Assembly (NCBI GenBank): GCA_964652155.1
Contig: CAZZBK010000148.1
Location: 1-14,618 of the forward strand
Direction of reading: 5' to 3'
DNA: 14,618 nucleotides
Origin: CAZZBK01 sp964652155
GTDB lineage: Bacteria > Planctomycetota > Planctomycetia > Pirellulales > PNKZ01
The first letter of the stretch is position 1. Each line of letters begins with the position of its first letter. Made by a program: the position numbers and the translations under genes. Below the pieces are notes generated by a model that made no database searches, had not been told where the DNA came from, and was given only the letters and a program-made list of their open reading frames with translations. This document shows, in pieces, positions 6,123-13,094 of this stretch.

Positions 6123-7904
6123 TTGTTACGCACTCATACTTGCGGCGAATTGCGGGCCGCGAACGTTGGCCACGATGTGACCGTCTGCGGCTGGGTCGAC
6201 AGCTACCGCGACCACGGCGAGGGGCTTGTGTTCGTCGACCTGCGCGATCGCTACGGCCTGACGCAGGTCGTGTTCTCGCCCGACAGCGGCTCGACCGTGC
6301 AGGAGTTGGCCCGCAGCTTGCGTAACGAATGGGTCATTCAGGTCACCGGCAAGGTGGGGCCGCGCCCCGAGGGGATGATCAATCCGAAAATGTCGACGGG
6401 CGAAATCGAGTTACGTGCCCGTGGCTTGACGGTCCTCAACCGCTCGTCGACTCCGCCGTTTCAGCCGACTGCGCGCGAGCTGCCGGGCGAAGACCTGCGA
6501 CTCAAGTACCGCTACATCGACCTGCGACGCCCCGAGATGCAGAACACGCTCGTCTTGCGGCACCGCATCATCAAGAGCATGCGAGACTACTTCGACCAGC
6601 ACCACTTCATCGAGGTCGAGACACCGATCCTGGGACGCAGCACCCCCGAGGGCGCACGCGACTATCTGGTCCCCAGTCGTGTGCATCCCGGCAAGTTCTA
6701 CGCGCTGCCGCAGTCACCGCAGCTTTATAAGCAGATCCTGATGGTGGCCGGTTACGACCGATACATTCAGGTCGCGCGTTGCTTTCGCGACGAGGACCTA
6801 CGCGCCGATCGACAACCTGAGTTCACGCAGCTCGACTTGGAAATGTCTTTCGTGACGGCCGAGGACATCATCGGCATCATTGACGGCCTGGTGCAGAAAT
6901 TGGCTGGCGAGATATTGGGCCTCGGCGTGACCTTGCCCCTGCCGCGAATCACCTACGACGAGGCCATGGAGCGCTACGGGCATGATGCCCCCGACCTGCG
7001 CTTCGAGATGCAGATCGTCGACGTGACCGACCTCGCGGCCCAGGCCGAGTTCCGTGTCTTCCGCGGAGCCGCTGACTCGGGCTTGCGCGTGCGGGCGATT
7101 AACGCCAAGGGGGCGGCCAGCAAATACAGCCGCTCGATGATTGACGAAATGACCGAGTGGGTCAAACACGACTTTGGAGCCAAGGGGCTCGCCTGGTTCA
7201 AGATCGAGGCCGACGGCACGCTCGCCTCGCCGATCGCCAAAAACTTTTCACCCGAGTTGCTCGCCAAGATCAAGGAACGGTTAAAAGGCGAGCCGGGTGA
7301 CTTTCTCGTCTTCATGGCCGACACGTTCGAGATCACCTGCAAAGGGCTCTACGCCCTGCGGAAGAAATTTGGCGCCGAGTTGGGGCTCTACGATCCCAAG
7401 GCCATGCACTTCTCTTGGGTCATCGAGTTCCCGATGTTTGCCTACGACGCGGAAGAGCAAGGCTGGGCCGCCATGCACCACCCCTTCACCGCGCCTCGGC
7501 CTCAGGACTTGGAGATGCTTAAGACCGACCCGGGCAAGGCTCGCGCAGTCGCCTACGATCTGGTCATCAACGGCAGCGAGGCTGGCGGCGGCACGATCCG
7601 CATTCACGATCAGGACGTGCAGCAGCAGGTCTTCGATCTGTTGGGCATCGATCGCGAGAAGGCGCGTGACCGGTTCGGCTTTTTGCTCGACGCGTTGCAA
7701 TTTGGCGCGCCGCCGCACGGTGGCATTGCGCTGGGCATCGATCGCTGGGTGATGCTCTTCAACGGGCTCGACAACATCCGCGACTGCATTGCCTTCCCCA
7801 AGACGCAAAAGGCGACCGACCTGATGACCGAAGCCCCCGGCGAGGTCGATCCGAAACAGTTGCGCGAACTCTCCGTCTCGACGATTAAACCACTGGCGAA
7901 GTGA
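6123..7904 (+). CDS. aspS: Aspartyl-tRNA synthetase, bacterial type, probably non-discriminating
   Basis: A class II synthetase that charges tRNA-Asp, 593 residues from TTG 6123. The N-terminus LRTHTCGEL matches the AspRS family start exactly. An OB-fold anticodon-binding domain covers about 1-110. The catalytic core includes motif 2, ARCFRDEDLRADRQPEFTQ (about 217-235), and motif 3, HGGIALGIDRWVMLF (about 531-546). The bacterial GAD insertion lies between them (about 290-410). The anticodon domain has His31 in YRDHG and Gly in RPEG; these are the residues associated with non-discriminating AspRS, which also makes Asp-tRNA-Asn for GatCAB, whereas E. coli has Leu and Lys. The discrimination call is inference from these two residues. 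The gene has its own likely promoter and converges on the Ser/Thr kinase gene. Confidence 0.96.
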   Translation: MLRTHTCGELRAANVGHDVTVCGWVDSYRDHGEGLVFVDLRDRYGLTQVVFSPDSGSTVQELARSLRNEWVIQVTGKVGPRPEGMINPKMSTGEIELRARGLTVLNRSSTPPFQPTARELPGEDLRLKYRYIDLRRPEMQNTLVLRHRIIKSMRDYFDQHHFIEVETPILGRSTPEGARDYLVPSRVHPGKFYALPQSPQLYKQILMVAGYDRYIQVARCFRDEDLRADRQPEFTQLDLEMSFVTAEDIIGIIDGLVQKLAGEILGLGVTLPLPRITYDEAMERYGHDAPDLRFEMQIVDVTDLAAQAEFRVFRGAADSGLRVRAINAKGAASKYSRSMIDEMTEWVKHDFGAKGLAWFKIEADGTLASPIAKNFSPELLAKIKERLKGEPGDFLVFMADTFEITCKGLYALRKKFGAELGLYDPKAMHFSWVIEFPMFAYDAEEQGWAAMHHPFTAPRPQDLEMLKTDPGKARAVAYDLVINGSEAGGGTIRIHDQDVQQQVFDLLGIDREKARDRFGFLLDALQFGAPPHGGIALGIDRWVMLFNGLDNIRDCIAFPKTQKATDLMTEAPGEVDPKQLRELSVSTIKPLAK

Positions 7905-7930
7905 CCTCACGGATCACAATAGGAGATGCT

Positions 7931-7984
7931 CCCAAGCCGACGACTTGACACAACTCGGATCGGCGGCCGAGCCGCCGGCTTGGG
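7931..7984. terminator. Hairpin-rich convergent gap, possible bidirectional terminator
   Basis: The gap lies between the ends of aspS (7904) and the Ser/Thr kinase gene (8001). A 9-bp inverted repeat, CCCAAGCCG (7931-7939) with CGGCTTGGG (7976-7984), encloses a hairpin of CGGCGGC (7961-7967) and GCCGCCG (7971-7977) around CGA. The two structures overlap by 2 nt, so the inner stem would have to shorten for both to form. Neither strand has a U-tract after it, so intrinsic termination is uncertain. Confidence 0.4.
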
Positions 7985-8000
7985 CCGAGATTGAGAGACT

Positions 8001-10301
8001 CTATCGGCTGTTCGACCAGAACGAGTCGGTCAACTCGCTCGAAGAGCCGAAGCGTTGCACACTGCCGCTCGTGGTGAGCGCGAGCGCCTCGGCGTCGCGG
8101 TTAATGGCCCCAACCAGCGAAAAACAGATGCCGAAATTGACGAGCCCCAGCGCCGCCAAGACCACAAATGCCTCGGGCGTCTGCACCTGGGCCATAACCA
8201 CCGCCAGAATGGCCAGCAGCGGCAAAGGGACCGACAAGTAAAACGCATAGCTGCAATGGCGCGTGAGCCGCCGCAGCCGCGGCAGCAACTCCAGGTCCTC
8301 CAACTCGCTCTGCATGAGTCGCGGATAAAACGCGCGCACGGCCAGATAATTGATCGTGAAGAACGACAGTGTCGCGGCGATCAGCCCACACAGCAATTGC
8401 GACGTAAAGAAGTGCAGGTAGTGCGACCAGTTGAGCGCGTTGTGCGTGGTTGGATCGAGGTGTAGCCAGAGCGGAAACACGACCCCCGAGATGATCCACT
8501 CGATGCCGGTGACCATCGCGACGACCTCGCCCAAGCGGAGAGCGCGGCGGCGTGACTCGGCAAGCGCGGCGGCGTCCACGACGCGCCCCTGGCAGCGCGC
8601 CCGGAGGTTCCTGAGCACGCCAAAGGCATAGCGCAGCACGATCACGATTGCCGAAGAGAATGCGATCGGATTAATGATGGCCATTTGCCGATAGAAAACA
8701 TCGAGCGCGTGCTGAGCTTCGAGCTGGCTGATAATCTCGGTGAAGTTGTAACGGATGTTGAGCGCGCTACAGAGTAGATTGGGCAGCACTCCGGCCAGAG
8801 CCAAAGCCAGTGGCGCGTAGCGCTGCACGGCGTCAACAAGCCGGCGCCCCTCGGTCCGCAGCAGGCGCTGAACCTGTGGTTGCAGCACGAGCTCCAACTG
8901 TCGGGCAAGTTGAGCGGCGTTGGGGCAGCGGTCGTCGCGGTTCGGAGCCAGGCAACGCAGCAGAGCGGCGACCAGCCCGGGCGGTACATCGCGCGGCAAT
9001 CGGGCGTGCATCTCCGCGCTCACTCCCGCCATCCGTTGGGCGGTCATCTCCGTGAGTAGTTTCCCCCAATCGCCGCTCAAGTCGCGATCGCGAAACGGTC
9101 GCGCGCCAGTCAATAGTTCCCAAAGCAGCACTCCGAGCGAATAGATGTCGCTCCGCGCGTCGAGGTCATCCGCCGAGCGGTCGTGTTGCGGATTGCTCGC
9201 TTCGAGCTGCTCGGGAGACATATACGCCAGCGAGCCGCCAAAGTGCACGAGCGCCGAGGTGCCGGCGACTTTCGAGCAGAAGCTGATATTGAAGTCGGCC
9301 AACTTGGGCGAGCCGTCGGCCGCGAGCAGCACGTTGGCCGGCTTGATGTCGCGGTGCAAAACGCCTTGCTGATGGGCATAATGCAGCGCCGAGGCCAGCC
9401 GCAAGCCGAGCCAACTCACGGTCTCGCACCACGAGGCTCCGCTCAACCAAGCTCGATTGCGGGAATCATCAGGCGGCACCTCGTGGTTCACCGCCAGTGA
9501 ACGGTCGATCGCCTCGAGCAGGAGTCGTCCATGACGCGCGGCCGGTGGCGTGCGGCGCACCTGCTCGGCGACGTTCTGTAGCGTGCCGCCCGCGATGTAT
9601 TGCATGTACAACATGCGAAGCGGCCGGCCGGCGATCCGTCGCTGATCGTAGACGCGCACGATGTGCGGGTGATCGAGCTGCGCCATCGTCTGCGGCTCAT
9701 CCCCTCGATTGCTCGATATTTTCAGTGCCACGAACCTCTGCATTGAGAGTTGCCGCGCGAGGAACACGCTGGCGAACGCCCCTTGACCCAGCCGAGCCAA
9801 TAAATGGAAGTCGTCGATGATCTGCTCGGGCTGGAAATCTTCAGCCCGATCGGTGGGAACTCGGGTCGACACGAGGTGGCGGCTCTCGATTTGCAACAGG
9901 CGTTGCAGCTCGGGCCAATGTTGTGGAAAGCGGCGTTCATATTCACTGCGATCGACCATTTCGCCGGAGTGTTGGCGAATGCGAAACTCTTCATAGATCA
10001 GATCGCAAGGGAGCTGATCGTTGACGCATAGTTCAGGAAACTCACTCACATATTGCTCGACGAGCCGCCGTTGCTCGGCATGCAAATAGCGATATTCCAG
10101 GTCCGTCTTGATGAGTTCGATGAGCACCAAGCGACGCAGCGATGGCGGCGAGTCGGGCAACAGCTCGGCAAGCGACGGCGTCGAGGCGGGGCTCGCCTGC
10201 CAAGCACGCGTCAGGGCCGTAACCCGTTCACTGAGCAGCGGCCAGGCGTCTTCGGCCGTGAGCGTTTCGTCGATGTTGCGCGCCACGGTCACGATAAGCA
10301 C
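8001..10301 (-). CDS. Membrane-bound Ser/Thr protein kinase with six C-terminal membrane segments
   Basis: The 766-residue protein has three parts. The N-terminal region (about 50-135) contains EYRYLHAEQRRLVEQYVSEF and DLIYEEFRIRQHSGE, a helical segment I recognise in front of many planctomycete kinases. The Hanks-type kinase domain (about 165-475) has P-loop LGQGAF (171-176), catalytic VALK (K194), HRDIKPANVLL (H316, D318, N323), LADFN (N338 where DFG has Gly), MSPE (361-364, for APE) and SDIYSLGVLLWELLTG (384-399). The helix-C glutamate is probably E202, only 8 residues after K194, so helix C is very short. Hydrophobic segments lie at about 494-514, 540-560, 594-613, 630-655, 686-704 and 711-731. 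No extracellular sensor domain is visible; the loops are short. The GTG at 10301 is the first usable in-frame start. It lies 106 nt downstream of the FHA-histidine kinase gene on the same strand. Substrates are unknown. Confidence 0.92.
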   Translation of the reverse strand: MLIVTVARNIDETLTAEDAWPLLSERVTALTRAWQASPASTPSLAELLPDSPPSLRRLVLIELIKTDLEYRYLHAEQRRLVEQYVSEFPELCVNDQLPCDLIYEEFRIRQHSGEMVDRSEYERRFPQHWPELQRLLQIESRHLVSTRVPTDRAEDFQPEQIIDDFHLLARLGQGAFASVFLARQLSMQRFVALKISSNRGDEPQTMAQLDHPHIVRVYDQRRIAGRPLRMLYMQYIAGGTLQNVAEQVRRTPPAARHGRLLLEAIDRSLAVNHEVPPDDSRNRAWLSGASWCETVSWLGLRLASALHYAHQQGVLHRDIKPANVLLAADGSPKLADFNISFCSKVAGTSALVHFGGSLAYMSPEQLEASNPQHDRSADDLDARSDIYSLGVLLWELLTGARPFRDRDLSGDWGKLLTEMTAQRMAGVSAEMHARLPRDVPPGLVAALLRCLAPNRDDRCPNAAQLARQLELVLQPQVQRLLRTEGRRLVDAVQRYAPLALALAGVLPNLLCSALNIRYNFTEIISQLEAQHALDVFYRQMAIINPIAFSSAIVIVLRYAFGVLRNLRARCQGRVVDAAALAESRRRALRLGEVVAMVTGIEWIISGVVFPLWLHLDPTTHNALNWSHYLHFFTSQLLCGLIAATLSFFTINYLAVRAFYPRLMQSELEDLELLPRLRRLTRHCSYAFYLSVPLPLLAILAVVMAQVQTPEAFVVLAALGLVNFGICFSLVGAINRDAEALALTTSGSVQRFGSSSELTDSFWSNSR

Positions 10302-10306
10302 CCATA

Positions 10307-10334
10307 CTGAGTGCAGAATGCTGAATGCGGAATA
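10307..10334. repeat. Four degenerate 7-nt tandem units
   Basis: Plus-strand units CTGAGTG, CAGAATG, CTGAATG and CGGAATA lie head to tail, with consensus near C-x-G-A-A-T-G. They sit just upstream of the kinase GTG and would lie in its leader or promoter region. Confidence 0.6.
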
Positions 10335-10359
10335 AAAAACTCATCCCACGCTCTCCCTC

Positions 10360-10379
10360 GGAGTTCATCGGTGTTCATC
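10360..10379. repeat. Two 10-nt tandem units
   Basis: GGAGTTCATC (10360-10369) is followed directly by GGTGTTCATC (10370-10379), a 9 of 10 match. Together with the heptamers at 10307-10334 they make up much of the 106-nt gap between the two kinase genes. Confidence 0.5.
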
Positions 10380-10407
10380 CTTGGCTCCCCTTCCCCGTTA
10401 TCTCATT

Positions 10408-12135
10408 TCATCCGGTCGTCTCGCGGGGGTCGTTCATTGGTTGCGTGCGATGCAGGTCACTGTAGACCGCCGGAAATTCGAGCACAAACCGCGAGCCCTT
10501 GCCAGGCTGGCTCTCGACGGCAATTCGGCCATTGTGCTCCTTGAGAATCTTCTGGCTGACCGGCAGGCCGAGACCCGTGCCACGGCCTCCCTTGGTCGAG
10601 TGAAAGAGCGAAAATATCTGTTCAAGCTGCTCGGCGGGTATGCCCGAGCCGTTATCTTCGATGACAATCCGCGCCATGCCGGCCGCACGATCAAACTGCG
10701 TCAACACGCGCACCTCTCCCTGGTGCTGCTCGTCGTCGGTGCTGTCCTTGCCGCAGGCATCAATGGCGTTGGTGACAATGTTGAGGATCGCGCGATGCAG
10801 CCCCTCGGGATCAAACGTCAGCGTGGGCATGTTGGTCGTGGGGACGGTGGCCAGCCGCACGCGATGTTCGTCGGCCCGCGATTGCATCAGTTCGGTCACG
10901 TCGGCCACCACGCGATTGAGGTCGGCGCTGACCATCTCCGGCTCGCGTTCTTTGCTGAACGTGAGCATGTCCATCACGAGGTGGCTAATGCGTTCCTGAT
11001 TGCGTTCGACAAACTCCCAGCCTTTGCCGACCATGGTTTCGTCGTGGCGTGACAAGCCTTCCTTGATCAAAAAGCTGCCGCCGCGAATGCCTTGCAAGAT
11101 GTTTTTGATGTGGTGCGAGAGGGTGGCGATCGTTTGGCCAACCGCCGCGAGCCGCTCGGCTTGCACCATCGCCGAGTAATACCGTGTGTCCTCGACGGCC
11201 AGCGCGGCCTGATGGGCAATCGCGATCATGAGCTTGAGGTGTTCTTCGTTGAACTTCGTGCTCTGACCGGTTTGGATCAACTTCTGCGGCGAGATCGAGG
11301 TGTCGATATAAATAATGCCAACCGTGTTGTAGCGCCCCTGCATGGGAACGCAGATCGCCTCGCGAACGCCCATTTGCAGGATGCTCGCCGCCGGGTTCCA
11401 GCGCGTGTCTTCGCGCGCGTCGCTGGTGAGCACCCCTTCGTTGTGCTCGATCACGTAGTCCAAGATCGTCTTGCTGATCGTGATCTTGTCCTCGGTGCCG
11501 ACACCCTGCCGGGTGCGTCGCACCTTGGGCTCCAACGAGCGCGCCTCGGACTGGTAGAGCATGATGCAGCCGCGGTCGGCCTCGACCCACTCGAAGATCA
11601 ACTGCATGATGCGGTTGAGCAACTGATCGATATCGAGCGTGTGGCTCACGGCCAGCGTCGTGCGATACATGATCTGCAAGTTGCTGTGCGCCCGCATGAG
11701 CCAGGGGCTGGCGTGCATGTCGGCCCCCAGGTCGAAGATTCGGCTCCCCTCTTCCTGTGGCAGCGTATGCACGATCCGCGAGCGGTCGTCGGGTTGCTGC
11801 TTGGCGATGATGTCGATTTTCTGGGCTAGGTCTTGGGCCGACTCGGCCTTGCCTCCGGTGTAGAGCATCCGGGTGCTGCCGATGAGCAACTCGTCACCAG
11901 TGACCAGATGGTGGGTTTGCACCTGTCGGCCGTTGACGAACGTCCCGTTCGAACTGCCCAAGTCGGCAATGCTGTAACCGTCGGCATCGCGACGCATTGC
12001 GGCATGACGGCGCGAGACTTCGGTGTCGTGCAGTTGAATGTCGTTGCCGTTGTCCCGTCCCAGACCGATCGTGTCCTGCTTCAATTCGAAGCGGGTCCCT
12101 TGATCGTTGCCTTCAAAGACGAACAGCGAGGGCAC
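10408..12135 (-). CDS. Soluble histidine kinase with FHA and GAF domains
   Basis: 575 residues from GTG 12135, with no membrane segment, hence cytoplasmic. An FHA phosphothreonine-binding domain occupies about 1-95: GLGRDNGNDIQL (R27), SRRHA (S41-H44) and SSNGTFVNG (N63). A helical linker leads to a GAF domain at about 152-317. The dimerisation helix carries LSHHIKNILQGIRGG with H341 as probable phospho-acceptor, followed by His342 where HisKA proteins usually have Glu/Asp. The ATPase domain shows the N-box NIVTNAIDAC (about 452-461), DNGSGIP (494-500) and GTGLGLPVSQKI (519-530). The open frame continues upstream to 12579, but that part is antisense to the SGNH gene and lacks protein-like composition. 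GTG 12135 starts directly at the FHA fold and has GGGAG 9 nt upstream. No response regulator is adjacent; the Ser/Thr kinase downstream is a plausible functional partner. Confidence 0.94.
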   Translation of the reverse strand: MPSLFVFEGNDQGTRFELKQDTIGLGRDNGNDIQLHDTEVSRRHAAMRRDADGYSIADLGSSNGTFVNGRQVQTHHLVTGDELLIGSTRMLYTGGKAESAQDLAQKIDIIAKQQPDDRSRIVHTLPQEEGSRIFDLGADMHASPWLMRAHSNLQIMYRTTLAVSHTLDIDQLLNRIMQLIFEWVEADRGCIMLYQSEARSLEPKVRRTRQGVGTEDKITISKTILDYVIEHNEGVLTSDAREDTRWNPAASILQMGVREAICVPMQGRYNTVGIIYIDTSISPQKLIQTGQSTKFNEEHLKLMIAIAHQAALAVEDTRYYSAMVQAERLAAVGQTIATLSHHIKNILQGIRGGSFLIKEGLSRHDETMVGKGWEFVERNQERISHLVMDMLTFSKEREPEMVSADLNRVVADVTELMQSRADEHRVRLATVPTTNMPTLTFDPEGLHRAILNIVTNAIDACGKDSTDDEQHQGEVRVLTQFDRAAGMARIVIEDNGSGIPAEQLEQIFSLFHSTKGGRGTGLGLPVSQKILKEHNGRIAVESQPGKGSRFVLEFPAVYSDLHRTQPMNDPRETTG

Positions 12136-12144
12136 GGCACGATA

Positions 12145-12149
12145 CTCCC
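12145..12149 (-). promoter_or_regulatory. Shine-Dalgarno fixing the FHA-histidine kinase start
   Basis: Minus-strand GGGAG lies 9 nt before the GTG at 12135. It supports this start over the long upstream extension of the frame. Confidence 0.55.
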
Positions 12150-12210
12150 GATGGAGGGGCAGGGGGGCCTCGGATCGTTGACCCGAGACGCTTGGCTCAC
12201 CAAAACGTCG

Positions 12211-12216
12211 ATTGTA
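12211..12216 (-). promoter_or_regulatory. Candidate -10 box for the FHA-histidine kinase
   Basis: Minus-strand TACAAT (the same hexamer as in the putative aspS promoter) lies in the 200-nt gap after the SGNH gene, about 75 nt before the GTG. No good -35 box is found at 16-18 nt spacing. The gap otherwise shows no convincing gene or terminator. Confidence 0.28.
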
Positions 12217-12335
12217 CGACTGAGCCGCCGAGAATGGTAGGGATTGCCCCCCTGAGCCGAGGAGCACACTCGCCTCCAATCGCGTTGGAAATCGCCACCT
12301 GGGGAAAGCGGATCGCGGAAACGAGCAAGGCGCCG

Positions 12336-13052
12336 TTACTTGCCGAGTGCCGCGCGGATGGTGCTGGTCACCTGCTCGGCGAGCACGGCCGAGCCCTCGG
12401 GCGAAAAATGAACGTTGGCGGGGAGTTGTATTTTGCCCAACTTGGGCAACGCGAAACTGTACAGGTCGTCGATCGCCACGCCGGCGTCTTTCATCACCCG
12501 CTCGGCCGCCGAGTTGTACTTGAGTTCGTCCCCCTTGATGCGCCCGCCGGCACCGTCCGGCACGGGAGTCGTCGAGCACCAGATCAACTTGGCGCCGGTT
12601 TGTTTGAGTCGCGCGACCAGCTTCCGCAGATTTTGCTCATAAGCCGCGAGCGGGACTTGCTGATGCCCCAGCGCCGGGTCTTTGACGAGCTGACCTTGAT
12701 CGTCCTGATACTTCAGGTCGTGCAATCCCCAGTTGAAGTGAATCACATCCCATTTCTTGTCTCCCAACCAGCTGTCGAGATTGGCCATGCCATTGGTCGT
12801 CGGCCCGCCATTGGTGGCGATGCGGTGGACATTGGCCACGAGGGCGAGTTGCTTGCGCACGTCGAGCGTGTAGCCAATCGAGATCGAGTCGCCGATGAGC
12901 AACACGCGGGGCAGGGCCGGGTCGTCGGTGATTGGCGCCAGTGCGGGGCTCGGCTTGCGGGCCGGGGCTTTGGCCTTCGCTTTCGGCGCATCGGCCGCCT
13001 GAACCAAGAGACCACAGCCCACGACGATGATCGCAAACATCCAACGCAACAT
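12336..13052 (-). CDS. Exported SGNH/GDSL-type hydrolase
   Basis: 238 residues. An N-terminal signal peptide, LRWMFAIIVVGCGLLVQAADA, is followed by a low-complexity Ala/Lys/Pro linker (about 21-42), so the protein is exported. The SGNH fold is shown by block I, LLIGDSISIGY (51-61, nucleophile S56), block II NGGPTTNG (81-88), block III FNWGLHD (106-112, N107) and block V NVHFSPEG (213-220, H215). The acidic residue three positions before the catalytic His is Ala212 here. Members of this superfamily act as esterases, often on acetylated carbohydrates; the substrate is unknown. The start at ATG 13052 is chosen over ATG 13079 because AGAGGTGA (13064-13057) lies just upstream of it. The gene follows the PQQ-like propeller gene by 42 nt, so the two are probably co-transcribed. 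Confidence 0.93.
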   Translation of the reverse strand: MLRWMFAIIVVGCGLLVQAADAPKAKAKAPARKPSPALAPITDDPALPRVLLIGDSISIGYTLDVRKQLALVANVHRIATNGGPTTNGMANLDSWLGDKKWDVIHFNWGLHDLKYQDDQGQLVKDPALGHQQVPLAAYEQNLRKLVARLKQTGAKLIWCSTTPVPDGAGGRIKGDELKYNSAAERVMKDAGVAIDDLYSFALPKLGKIQLPANVHFSPEGSAVLAEQVTSTIRAALGK

Positions 13053-13056
13053 CGGG

Positions 13057-13064
13057 TCACCTCT
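13057..13064 (-). promoter_or_regulatory. Strong Shine-Dalgarno of the SGNH hydrolase gene
   Basis: Minus-strand AGAGGTGA ends 4 nt before the ATG at 13052. It decides between the two possible ATG starts, which are nine codons apart. Confidence 0.7.
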
Positions 13065-13094
13065 TTGTAGTCGATACATGCTGGAATGAGCGTC

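Noticed and set aside
10381..11052. A 223-codon plus-strand open frame
   Set aside because: It is antisense to the ATPase and dimerisation domains of the FHA-histidine kinase, which are clearly real.
12136..12579. An N-terminal extension of 148 residues for the FHA-histidine kinase
   Set aside because: It overlaps the SGNH gene in another frame, is low in structured sequence, and the GTG at 12135 with a Shine-Dalgarno starts exactly at the FHA domain.
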